NCBI RefSeq assembly: GCF_030463565.1
Contig: NC_134643.1
Span: 125,160,309-125,224,308, forward strand
Direction: 5' to 3'
Source: Pelecanus crispus
Taxonomy: Eukaryota; Chordata; Aves; Pelecaniformes; Pelecanidae
Length of the DNA stretch: 64,000 nt
The notes under the pieces were generated by a model. That model was not told where the DNA came from. It saw only the letters and a list, made by a program, of their open reading frames with translations, and searched no databases. Positions 21,421 to 33,900 of the stretch are shown here, piece by piece (the stretch's first letter is position 1; every line of letters begins with the position of its first letter). Both the position numbers and the translations under genes were made by a program.

Positions 21421-24400
21421 GTGAGGCGGGGGTGGCGGCGGGGAGGGGGGCGGCTCGCCGGCGGGTACCGAGCGGCTCCGCGCCGCTCCGCCGCCGGGGG
21501 AGGTGGGCGGATCGCGGCGGCTGCCCGGGGAAGCCGGGCATCGCCCCCGGCCCGCCGCCGGGCCCCCGGAGCCACCTCCCCCGGGGGCGATGGCGGGAGC
21601 GGGGGCCGGGGTGCGGGCAGACCCCGGCGGCGAAGGGGGCGGCGGGGCCCGGTGGCCGCCCGGGGGGGGACCGGCGGGGCTCAGGCCGGGGGCGGGAGGG
21701 GCGCGTTGGAAGCGGCGGCGGACGGGGATGCCTTGTGGAGGCGGCTGCGCGCCCGGGAGGAAAGAGTTAATGGGCAGCGCGCACTCTGGATGTCGTTAGT
21801 ACTTTAAAGGGACTTAAAAAATGTTGGGCTGTATGATCTCCCCATCTAACTTTTATGTGGGCGAGTGTGTCATATGTGTCAAAAGTCATACCAGCTCTCG
21901 GCTATCTCTCTCATCGGTGCTTGGGGAGCCCCGTACTTGCACGGGGAATCGGTGCTCCGACGGCAGGCGGTTGTCTCTTAACCTATTGGTATGCAATTTT
22001 TTTAGCCTGAAAAACTTGCTATTTAAAAGCAAAACAACAACGAGATACTCCCTGCCCCCCCCCCCAAAAAAAAAAAAAAAAACCAACCCCAAAAAAACCA
22101 AACAAACCCAAACCAAACCTAACAAAAAAACCAGTGGAGATGTGTGGCGGTCACTGGCATGGTTTAGTTCTCCGTGTGGATGATTCCCAGCTGAATCCAG
22201 CTGTGGGCAAGCACCTGGCTGTTGCTGAAAAGAAGGTGATCAGAATTCAGGAGTATTAGTTAATAAGTGCCTGATCCTGTTGACCCTGTTCTGGTTCACC
22301 CACTCAGCTATGCGGGGGTGTTGAAGAAGGTGTCCTGCCAGTTAAACCAATTATAGCTGGCAAGTAGCAGTCATCAGCATTAGTGGAGGAGTTGGAAGCG
22401 AGGCGCAGTCACACCGTGCCATAGCGTCTTTTCTGAACTTAAACAGCAGTTTTCTAAGTCCAGCAGAAAGCCAGCTTTAACCCTTTGTGCCGTGAAAAGC
22501 CATACTGCCTTTTCAGCTCCGCTTGTCTTGCGACACCTCTGTGAGGGTTTCAGATCTCGGGGCTGGAAACTTGAGCTGCAGGTGGGGAGAAGGCTGATGT
22601 ATGATGAGCAAAGGCTGTAGAAATTTGTAGCAACATGAGAGATTTGGTTGGAGGAAGAAAACTGGAGTGTTACAAAACGTGCTGAAGATCTTCGTGTATT
22701 ATTAGACCGGAGCTGGTTGTCTGGCTTTCCATAAGCTGCGTAGTGCACAGGCAAGGCCACAGAACAAACGAGCAGCCTAGTGTGGAGAAACAGTGACTTG
22801 GGTTAATGAGCAATGCAATGTAATGAAGACTTCGTATAAGCCTTTTGTCCTAGGACCCTAAACATTTCTAAAGAAACAAACAAACAAAAAACACCCCAGG
22901 AAAGAGAGAATCCCAGCCCTTTTAAGTCAATGGGGAAGTTCCTAACAGGATTCATGTAGAGGCCAGAATTGCACCTGAAAGTGTCAGAAATCTTATTTGT
23001 AGTCTTAACTGGGGATCAGACCTAAACTTACTGAAAATATGTGTAATGTTTTCACAAGTACTTTCCGATTGGTAAGGCTTACAGCTAGTTAGCCCTAGAC
23101 AACAGAGCAGATTTCAAAGGCAAAACAAAGGGTGTTAGAAATTGCCATATACTTTTTTAATAGCCCAGCCGAATGCAAGGATAAACAGTTGTTTAAACTG
23201 TGGCAAATGAAAAGATTAGGATGCTTGCTGAGTGAGACTCGTGCTGCGTAAAATTCTTTGCTGCTCAATGAGATGTGTAATTTAGATCAAATATTTGCAC
23301 ATGCTATTTGAGGTAAAAAACATCATTCAGTAGATTGCACTTTTGGGTAACATTAATGAAGTGTAAGTTGAATATTCCCTTCATAGTCAGTTGATTTATT
23401 TTATTTCAATGATAAGCGCCATACGTCTGGTAACAGTCAAGTTGAAATGGGCCTTTCAGGTTAAGGACCCTTGGGTTTTTTGGTGGTTTGTTTTTTTTGT
23501 TTTTTTTTTAATTTTAGTGATCAACTATATAAGAGGATGAAAGGGTTCCTTGCCTTTGGCTGTTGGATGTTTTTATTTTCCTCTTCACTTATATGGATGG
23601 CTTTTGAATATGTTGTCATTTTAACAGGCTGGGCTTATTTTGTTAAGCTCCTAATTTGCTATCTTTTTCTGAGTTTAAGATTGTATTTTGATTTCTCCTT
23701 GTGTTAACATGGCTAACGAGAGAACTTCCTTGTAATAAGTGAACACAGTTTTGTGGAAATATTAATAGTGTCCTATGTGACTATTTAAATGCAAAAGCAC
23801 GTTTTCAGACAGTTTCTGTGGAGCAAGAGAATTTAGCCCAATGCTGTGAAAAAGGAGAAGGAAAACTCTTAGGAGACAACTTGCTGCAGTGCAGTCTGAT
23901 AAGGTATCGTTCACCGACACCCGAAATACAGCATCATGATAAACCTGAACAATGGCCATGAAACTGGCTTTATTCCTTATGTTTGATCTCTCCCATAGGT
24001 CAGTAAAAGGATATGAATCTTATCACTCTTTTCCTTAAGTGATATATAGGAGAACAAGTTATACAGGCCTCGCATAACTCTGTTCCTGGGAATACGGTCA
24101 ATATGATATAGCTTTGACTTCAATAGTATGAACGTATTGATGATGGTCCCATCATCAACTCTATAAAAAGGGTCTTCTACTGCATGAAACCTTTTCAGTT
24201 AAAACTTAGGCCCTCTAAAGCTTTATAAATATGCTAATCCCATGTTTACAAAATGTCCAAGATAACATGGTTTGCCTAGTAAAGGAGGCAGGTTGCTAAT
24301 GCCAGGTATTGGCTTCAATGAATATTCATAAAAGGGTGAAAGGGGTGAATGTTGGTAGGTGAAGGTGTATCACGGTGAGCGCTCTGTTGCTTCTCTTCCT

Positions 24401-24866
24401 TCCTTTGAAAGCCAAAGTCCAAAGTGAATCATGGCATGTGAGCAGGAATGTAGTAAGCAAAAATAACACAAAACTGAATGTTTAAGATAATGGGTGAAAG
24501 TTGGAAAATATCTCAAAGTGATAGATACTTGATTGACAAAGGACTTCTGTAGGCTTTTCAGACTAACAGAATAAGGTACGAAGAGCCCTCACATTGGGTA
24601 TCGGAAGCTAATCATCCTCTCATTCACTTGTTTCGTGAAACTTTAACACCAGTGATGCCTGTGAAAGGTCTTCCAGTTAAAAAGCTGCTTAAGCAATAGG
24701 GGAATTGTGCCGTGTGTGGTCAGGGTGTGAGCAATGAGAAGGAAAGCTTTCCCTGGATGTCATTCCGAGAGCTGTTCTGTAAACTGTACTGAAGCAGTGA
24801 GATACATCTGTTAACATGCTTGCTTCCTCAGTAGCAACTTTTCATGTGACCCCTCTCATTTTTCAG
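21421..24866 (+). other. ETS2: ETS2 intron 1
   Basis: A 3.4-kb intron. The first 370 bp still belong to the CpG island. It then holds a C13-A18 low-complexity block with AC-rich tail (22055-22132), an AT-rich T-tract near 23475-23516, and a dyad plus TATA-like pair near 24137-24170. No exon-like conserved frame was recognised. Confidence 0.8.
24137..24170. promoter_or_regulatory. Perfect 10-bp dyad followed by a TATA-like box in ETS2 intron 1
   Basis: TTGATGATGG (24137-24146) and CCATCATCAA (24149-24158) are perfect inverted copies two bases apart. TATAAAAAG follows at 24162-24170. The pair sits about 700 bp before the first coding exon. A promoter role is inferred from the motif layout only. 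Confidence 0.3.
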
Positions 24867-24938
24867 ATGAGTGATTTTGGGATCAGGAACATGGATCAAG
24901 TAGCTCCTGTGTCTAACATGTACAGAGGAATGCTCAAG
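24867..24938 (+). CDS. ETS2: ETS2 coding exon 1 (exon 2), residues 1-24
   Basis: Acceptor TTTTTCAG lies immediately before ATG; donor CTCAAG|GTGAGT. It encodes MSDFGIRN through RGMLK in phase 0. A second good acceptor (CTTCCTCAG, ending at 24831) lies 35 bp upstream and would add a short 5' UTR segment. The coding part is the same either way. Confidence 0.94.
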
Positions 24939-27900
24939 GTGAGTACTCTTGAGCTGTCACCTTCTAAACCCAAACGGAGTATCTCCCAGCTAATGCATTT
25001 ATTGTGTTCTTATTAATGCTAACACAGGAATTGTATAATCATGCCAAGGTGAACACAGATATTCAGGTTTTAACTACTTACTTGTAACCTCTAATCTTCT
25101 TCTAGAGTATTCCTGCTGAGTTCAGTAGAGATGTGAAAAGCAGAACTGAAATAGGAAGATGTAAATCTTGCACCCCCAACCGTCTCCCCCAAGGAGGCTC
25201 CCTCCCTCCATCCTCCAAATCCTAAGAACTTGAAAATAAGAGGTAGACAAGAACTGAGCTCAAATTTGTTGGAGTTGGTGGAACTTTTGCTTAAAGAAAG
25301 GCTACAGGATTGGCAGTAGGGGTTGTCTTTCTATCTTTAACTTGATGAGACTGGCAGAGGGCTGTTCTGATATGACTGGTTAGGTCTGATTCATTCAAGA
25401 GCATTATTAAAAAAAAAAAAAAAAAGTAGGCTATTAACTTACTACATGCAACTATGTGAAATGGAAGTCCAATACATTGTAAGAAACCAAAGGTAGTTAC
25501 ATTTAATATATTTTTATCTCTAGATAGACTATGTCTGTTACGTTGTTTTGAAAGGAACTTACAAACCGAGGACAAATGAGAAGTAGACCATAAAGACTCA
25601 GTCTTTAAGGGCTTCCCTCCTCCCCATTCATGCAAGTTACTTTTTAATCCCAGCATCAATTTTTTTCTACAGCATTGATTAATGTAAACCAGATAAAGGT
25701 TAGGAAGACACTTTCTGCTCTCATTAACTTTGAGGAATGTCCATGTTTTGAAGAATCAGTTAGTGCAACTCTGGTATGCTAACTTCTCTGACATTTTATG
25801 TCCCCTCTTAGCTTTCTCTCCTGCCCACAACAAAATCCACAAAAGATCCCCCAACTTAATAGCTGTGTGCTCTGTAACACAGTGGTTGTTCTAAGCAGTT
25901 ATTCAGTATTCAGTTGTCATATAATTAAGTCAAAATAGAGACCTGTATTCTACTGTTTTGTAGCTGTTCACATTTTATTTTGTTCTGTAATAATTACATA
26001 TGTTGAAAAGCTAAATAAAATGGTTGCATAACTGATAGGGCAGGCAGAACTTATCCTATGTTGTGTTTTTCCCCTTTTACTACTATTAAATCAAGAACCT
26101 GCTTAAACATTAATTTTCTCCTTTTTGAAGTATGAAACTGGCGTGGTATGGATTTTACTCATTCACATGCCACAGCATTTTTTCCAGTGACTCAGGAAAA
26201 GGGTCAGCTATTTACATAAAACGCAGGAGTTTCCAGGTTGTGTTGAAAGAACTTGCCCTTTCTTTTGAGTACTAGTGATGAGTTAATCTAGTAATGTGTA
26301 AAGAATCTTTTACTAGCAGATTTGGCAATTGTTATAAACTTGTTTCATTCGGATGTGAGCCTTTTCACGGGTCAGCTTTGACTCTAGTTGGGGGGGTACC
26401 TGAACCAACTGTATGCAATTTGTCTCCTCTGGCCAGTGCTCGGTGGAGATTTCTGAACCCAGTAAACTGAGGCATTATATTGTTTACTTTACCAGCTTTT
26501 TCTTCTGTGGAGTGTGTGCTTTCATAATGTATGTACTAGCATGCATTGCAGCTTGTTATAAAATACAACTAAAAAATTACGGTTCCTTTTTTTCCTCACT
26601 AGGGTTAATGTAATTTGGGGAGGGGGATGACACATGGCGCATAAAAGGCACCTGGTGCAAAAAGACTCCAAGCCACTTGAAACTCTGTGGTGACATAAAA
26701 TGGAAAGTTAGGGAATGTGAGGAAATACTAATACTCATTTGCTATTCCAGAAACATAGTTCAGGTTGCTTTTGCATTGCATATGAATAGTGCCCTGAAAA
26801 ACCTTTGCCTTGTCCTCAGCTAAATCCTCTACCTTGGCATAAGCTGGCAGACCAGTGGATGCCTAAAACAAATAAGCATTTGCAAGTTGCCTTTGCTTCC
26901 AACTGCAGTAGCTGCCATGAGCAAGCTGTAGCTTTCCAGAACAATGCTCTGTCCTCAGGTGCTTTTAAAAATCTCAGTGGCAACTTCTATCCATCCGTGC
27001 CTCTAGGTATTACAGATACGGTTTCCTTGTGACTAACGGGCAAGTTGCACAAGTTGTTTTTAAAGTTATTTCCTCCGCTGTTAACATTCCCTCTGCCCCC
27101 CCCGAAGACTAATGTGGCTGGGGGATCTAGTAACAGTACTAGTATTTCTAGCATACACAGTTGACACAAGTCAAGTTTGAAAGAAGTTAGGTTTTCAAAA
27201 TATAACAATATGTATTGAATGTTGCCGACGTGTCAGTAGAATCCACTTTTATCTGGAACATTTTTAACAGTCCTGTTTACCTCTTTCTGTATAATGAAAC
27301 TAGCAGTGTTTCGCTGAGCATCTGAGCACTTGAAAGACTGCAAAATGTGGTAGCTGGCAAATCCAGTAACTCAGAAGTATGAAAGTCACAGTAAAGGAGT
27401 AACATCTTTCCTCAAGTCCTGTAAAGCTGGCTGTATAGCTTTAAGTGATGTGGTTCAGATTAAATTTTTCCTTTAGAAAAAAACAAAAAAGCTGCATAAA
27501 TCTACTGTAGGTCTTGCACTGGCAGTTGTTTTTCCATAACTTACTGATCCTGCCTTTGCCATCAAGTACTCATCAAGTGGACAGTCAATTTAAGGGAGTC
27601 AGGAAATAAGGATTTCTTTAAAATATACCTGGAAATAAATATATATATACACACACTCATGCATTCTCTATTGTTAAAAGCCTCAATTACAGGAAAACTA
27701 AGAATATCCTTACTTGGCTTTACTGTAAGCTGCAGAACATGCCACCCACCTAGCACTATGGTCTGAAAGTTAGTTGTTTTGTATCATGTATGAGAAGCTA
27801 TACTATCGTTGTGTTTATATTTCAAAGGCATGAGTTGGCTGATTCAAGATAGTGGTTGTGCATGATCTCCAAATCTAGGAAGCCTGACCCAGCCACTTCC

Positions 27901-30900
27901 TAGCAATGAAGTTGACAGTACTCTAGCAAAATGCTTACGTTGTTTCTCATTTATTCTGTTGCTTTGCAGCGTCAGCCAGCATTTGACACCTTTGATAGCT
28001 CAAACTCTCTCTTTGCTGGATATTTTTTCTCACTAAATGAAGATCAGACGCTTCAAGAAGTGCCAACAGGATTTGATTCTACTTCTTACGGTAACTCTTC
28101 ACTTTGTTCCTTAGTCCAGTCAGCAGATCAGAAAGAAATTTGTGGGGTCTAACTAACATTTCATGGCTATACTCTTACAAGTGCAACCTGGATTTCTCTA
28201 AAAAGAAGTGTTTTAGCACACAGACTTCTGTGTGCAGGCTGGATTTTGTCAATGTGAGTTGCTCTGTGGATAGTTGCTGGTCTCTGTACTGAAAAGAATG
28301 GGAACTGGGATTCAGTAGCCTAATAGACTGACTGTCCATAGAAGAAGCCTTAGTAGGTATTAAAGCAGAGCTGAGAGTTTAAAAATGAAAAAAAAAAAAA
28401 AAAAAAGTTTTATGTGTATTTGAATTTGCAACATCTCAACAATAATTAAATGCAGGTGTTCTGCAAGCTCCTTTCTTGACCCTCTGGTGTTAAATCCCAG
28501 TACATTTTACTCCATACCTTAAAAAACAGGGGTAGGGATGTTTACAGATTTTTTTTTTTCTTTTCTTTTGTGTAGGATAGTAGCTACCAAGACTTCTCTA
28601 CAAATCCTTGCCTAAAATCCCTGACAAAACAGGGAGTTTTGTCCAAAATGTAGATATTTTACCTGATGCTGCCTTTATCTCCCCTTAGGGAAGGGGAAAA
28701 TCCCTCAAACCTCTGAAAACCACCAGTCCTTTGTTCTAATGTGATTCTAATCAGTCACCTGCTCTGGTCAGCAAAGCAAGTCCTAGCAGATACTGAGGAT
28801 GGGTGTGGTAAAACCAGAAGTTAAGCACAGGCTGGTAATGAGCTCCACTTGCTGGGTCAAGTGGAGCCTGTAGATAGTCTAGGAGAACAAGAAGAGCCAC
28901 GCAGCTTCATGAACTGACTTGGAGTCTGCCAAGTTCATCGCCTTTATATACCCTGCCACCGTTACGTGCCTCTAACACAGCAGAGCTCCTTCAAATGCAA
29001 CCTGTGAGTTATGAGAGGCTCCCAAATGTTCAGGGATGCAGTAGCGAGTTGGTTGTCTTCAGATTACCCCTAGCTTAATGACACCAGTCACAAACAAAGT
29101 ATCAGTAAAAGTTTTCCTAATCTGAAACATCTAGGCAGTGTGGTTGGCTTTCTTCAATTTAGAAGTTCTTTCAGAGAAAAATGAGGCATCTTCTGGTGAA
29201 AATTGCCCAATAAGAAGGGCTGAGTAGAAGCCAAATTTGTCCTTAAAATGGAATCTACCTGCAAATTTAAGAATCGGTTAAGCAGATTAGTAATTTATAC
29301 TGGCATAGGATGATGCTGACTTTGGATTTTGTTGCATTATTTAGACACTGAATATCAGCTTGTTACCAGTCACACTTGTTTGATTCAGGCGCTAGAATAA
29401 TCTATCGCACCATGTACTTGGGTGATTGAGAGATGCATGGGAAGGTCTGAAACACAGTCCATTGGAAGGCAGTGTTAAATTGTGCAAGCTGGTTCTTCAC
29501 AACCCCACTATGAGTTACTTAGCTCTCAAACTAAGTGAAGACTGTCTGGAGTTATAAGGAAGCCTGAGGTCAAACTATAGGTGACAAATAGGAATAAGCA
29601 GTCTCATATTACTTTTTTTTTTTTTTCCCAAAAAAAAAAGAAATAGTAAAGTTTCCCTGCAACAAAGGTTCTTTATGTAACTACTAAGAGTAAATGAGGA
29701 TCTATATCATGGAAAGCCACAAAGTTTTAATTTAGAGTGATGCAATTTTATCAAACCAGTAGCACAGAGATTTGGATATTGATGTATTGCTATATTAGAA
29801 AATGGATCTATGCTGTTTGTTTCTGAATTTAAAATGCCTAGTTTCTAGCATCCTTTTCTTACTCTTCAAATAGCACAGCAAAAAACTGTCACTCCTTTCA
29901 CTGGCCTAAAAGTTAATGTATCTCCTTTTTCCCCTCCACCCCTTCTCTTTTTTGTAGAGTCAAACAACTGTGAATTGCCTCTGTTAACCCCGTGCAGTAA
30001 GGCTGTGATGAGTCAGGCCTTGAAAGATACTTTCAGTGGTTTCACAAAGGAACAGTGTCGGCTGGGTATCCCAAATAGTAAGTGTTTTCTATTTATAAGT
30101 TCTTTTTTTTTTAATGCTAAGGAGGAGGCTGAATAGCGGCTCTTTCAAAAGAGAAAGAATGATGTCAGTAGGAAATACAAGAATGGATCCTATGTGAATC
30201 TGGCACAACTTGACTTGGAAAGAGCAGACTTGCTGATATTAAAAATGGGTGCATGGAGAGCTCATGCTTTGGCAGCATAAGAGAGAATCAAGTAAGTCGA
30301 GGACATCTCTGGTTACAAGTGAATGCAGAAGGAAAATAAAGGACTGGGGGTATTTTGTTTTGGTTTTTTTTTTTTAAATTCAAGAATACACTCATTCTGA
30401 ATTCATTCAGAATTAAGTAACTTGGGTAAATAATTTTTTTCATTCACTGCCTTCTAATGAAGATTATTTGACAAAGATCAGGAGTTATCTCTAAATGCTG
30501 GATACCTTCTGTCTTGTAGATCCCTGGCTGTGGACTGAACAGCAAGTTTGCCAGTGGCTTTCGTGGGCTACCAATGAGTTTAGCTTGGCAAATGTGAACT
30601 TCCATCAGTTTCTTATGAGTGGCCAAGACTTGTGCAACCTAGGCAAGGAGCGTTTCCTGGAACTGGCACCTGACTATGTTGGTGATATTCTGTGGGAACA
30701 CCTGGAACAAATGATCAAAGGTAGTTACAGAGCCAGAAAGAGCTTTTGTTTTAAGGCTCTTCTAATAGAAATAGAAATGGGACCCTTTCAACACTTGTTT
30801 CACTATAAAGGGCTTTTATTATATACAAAAACTCCAAAATGAACTTTAAAACTTTGTTAATAAAAGCATTGTCAGAACTATTAGTACATCCTTGGTATGC

Positions 30901-33900
30901 AAAGCACAGATGCAGATATCTGCAGAAATCATTCTGTGTTCAGGCTGAATACCTATTGCGGTCAGGTGTTATTTGGAATAATAATTGAAATAAATGAGAT
31001 TAGGTTAAGGCTACTATAATACCCCATTAAAAAAAAATTAACCAAGAGTTGGACAAAATTTGTTCACTTCTTATTACAGGTTTGGGGGTTTGTTCCTTTA
31101 ATGTATTGTTTTGAGGTAATTCAGTGAATGAATGTAAAGAAGTCAAAGGCGCCTAGAGGTGTCTGAGGTGGACCCTGATGGTATTGCTAGAACCTTACAT
31201 GTGGTGCCCTGTGAGTTCCATTGGGTTTGGAGTGTAACATTTAGTAGCTGCATATAGTAAAGACTTGGACCTTAAAACACACTGCAATTATTGTTGTTTC
31301 TAAGTTTTGTGTTAAAATTCAATTGGTATAATGGTTTTCAAGCCTGATAGAAGTTGGTTAGGTTTTTTGGTGTGGGGTTTGTGTTTTGGTTTTTTTTTTT
31401 GTTCCAAGAGAGAGAACGCAATGCAGTGTGTTAGCGAAAAATTTATGTGAATGATGACCTCAAAATACTCAAGAGAGTCAGAAGCTTTTTGTGGCATAAA
31501 GGTTAGATCTTTAAACCTATAAAACCAAATTTTCTTTTTTTTTTTTTTTTTTTCTTCTCTCCCTAGACAGCCAAGAGAAAACGCAGGATCAATATGTGGA
31601 GAACTCTCATCTCACCTCAGTTCCTCACTGGGTCAATAATAATTCCTTAAGTAAGTATTTTAACAAATTTGACATTTTACATCTCTCGGTTTATTCTATG
31701 TATGTCACAATCCCAGTTTAAAAACAAAAAAAGCCAGCAGAATAGTTACTGTGCTTGAGGAGAACACTTGACTTCAATTTCTACAGCCTTCTTTCCTAGT
31801 ATTCTTTAATTGCCATTAATTCATGTCAGAAATCTTTTGAAGAGCAAAGGCTTTGAACAAATCAAATTTCCTCTTGGTATACCAAAACCTACATCTGTGG
31901 AGCAGAATGACCACTCCCACCTCTAGCAAACTGAGTCAAAAACTAGCATCACTGGGGAGCAGCAAGAGTTATGTTTAGGCCTTTTTGAAGACTCTGGATG
32001 CGTAATAGAGCTTTGAAAGTGTGTGGGATGCAGTGCTAGCTCCCTCAGATTGTTTGATTGGTGTTGTATTTCATTCTACCACAGTCAATCTCCATCTCAA
32101 CCTTATTACACCACTTAACAATGAGGGCCTTACTCAAAACCACTTAAGCTGCTCCAGCTTTTTCTGTAGCCCTGTAGTTTCCTTGAAGAACAAACAATAG
32201 ACATATTTGTGGTGGGCAAATTATAGAGGGAGATTTACAGAATCTGATTTGGAGCCCAGTAGATGGGGATCTTCTCACCGACTTCAGTAGCCTTTCCTGT
32301 AGGTCTGCAGCATCTATCACTCTCTTAGATTTCCCCCCCCCATGGGAAAATTATGGCACAACTGTAGTGAGGTGCTGGAGGTGTATTAGTCTGTTTAAGG
32401 GTCTGCAGGGAAAATCACCTAATTAATTCTTTTATTTCTTTCTTCAGCTGTTAATGTAGATCAGAACTCCTATGGTATGCAAATGCCTGGCTACCCTAAA
32501 GCCCTCGGTTATCCCAAACCCAGTCTCCTGACTGACATCTGTCAGACTTCCACAGGACCGAATCTCCTCAATCCAGAACAAGAGTTTCCATTGTTCCCTA
32601 AAACTCAAGCAGATGCTGTTGGTGTGAACTACTGTGCAGTAAATCAAGATTTCCCAAGAAGCAATCTGAACTTGCTGATAGATAATTCTGGTGAGTCATT
32701 ATCTGCATGATAACCATGGGTTGATGGCCATATTCTATATGTCTTTTCCTCCTATATACAAGCTAGATTGAGGGGGAGAAAAAAAAAACCTAACACTTTT
32801 CTCTTTTTTTTTTTTTTTTGTTTGTTTGTTTTATAAAGGTAAGCTTAGAGAACATGAATCTAGCGACAGTGGTGCAGAAAGTTATGAAAGCTCAGATTCA
32901 ATGCTACAGTCCTGGAACAGCCAGTCATCATTAGTGGATTTACAGCGTGTGCCATCTTATGAGAGTTTTGAAGATGACTGTAGCCAGTCCTTGTGTCTGA
33001 GCAAACCTACAATGTCTTTCAAAGACTATATTCAAGAACGAAGTGATCCTGTAGAGCAAGGGAAACCAGTTATACCAGCAGCAATTCTAGCTGGCTTTAC
33101 TGGTAAGTAGTGAAGCAAAATGGTCACTCCTCTTATGTAACATCAATATTCTCTATAAACATGTACCATGGTGATAAAATTGTATAGTTGTAAGGTATGC
33201 CTTACAAATTAGAGACCACTACTCATGAAGAGTTTCAATTTTAAATGTTATTAAAGTCTCATAGGACTATCCATCTAAAGCAAGAACAGGCAGGTACATC
33301 AGAACATGTAAAAATCAAATGCACTTTTTGATGTGTTTGAAATAGAGGGAAACTTGGACAAAATCTCCCACACCTGGGAGTTTCCTCAGGTGTTGGCATG
33401 CCTGTTAAGGCCTTGTTCCTGTAGTCCTTGCTGAAATTGTTTTTTCCTCTAGAACGCTGGCCAAGCCAAGGACTGCAGGACAAGCCCTGGAGCTTAAAAT
33501 ATAGCTGATGGGAGGTGGGAGTGAGGGCTAAGAGATCCATATGAAAGGGAAAGACATAGCTTGTGTCAAATCCTGTGTTTCCATTGAAAAGTTGACTTGT
33601 TTTAATTTTAACATGTTTAGGAGCAGATTTGTGTTATGGAGGAAAAATCTTAGGTTTCTTTCTGATATTAAAAAAAAAAAAAAGTAAATCAGAGTAATTA
33701 CAAGATCTGTCCTGTGACACAAGTATGGTCACATACATCGGCTGTGGTAAGAGCTTGCAAAAGTATTAATTGTGGCTTCTCCCCACCCCCTCTCTCTCAA
33801 CAGGCAGTGGACCTATACAGCTATGGCAGTTCCTTCTGGAGTTACTGACTGACAAGTCCTGTCAGTCATTCATTAGTTGGACTGGAGATGGATGGGAATT

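Larger units (their letters stand above)
20800..21790. promoter_or_regulatory. ETS2: CpG island promoter of ETS2
   Basis: About 1 kb of extremely GC- and CpG-rich DNA stands out from AT-rich flanks. It contains several GGGCGG/CCGCCC Sp1/KLF-type sites (for example 21063-21068, and around 21448 and 21637) and no convincing TATA box near exon 1. This fits the known TATA-less, GC-rich nature of ETS2 promoters. Long reading frames on both strands here arise from absence of stop codons in GC-rich DNA and are not genes. The edges are estimated by eye. Confidence 0.85.

Noticed and set aside
20712..21807. Several 130-293 codon frames on both strands
   Set aside because: All lie in the CpG island, where stop codons are rare. 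They overlap each other in opposite phases and include the pentanucleotide repeat read as Ala-Glu-Pro-Ser-Arg.
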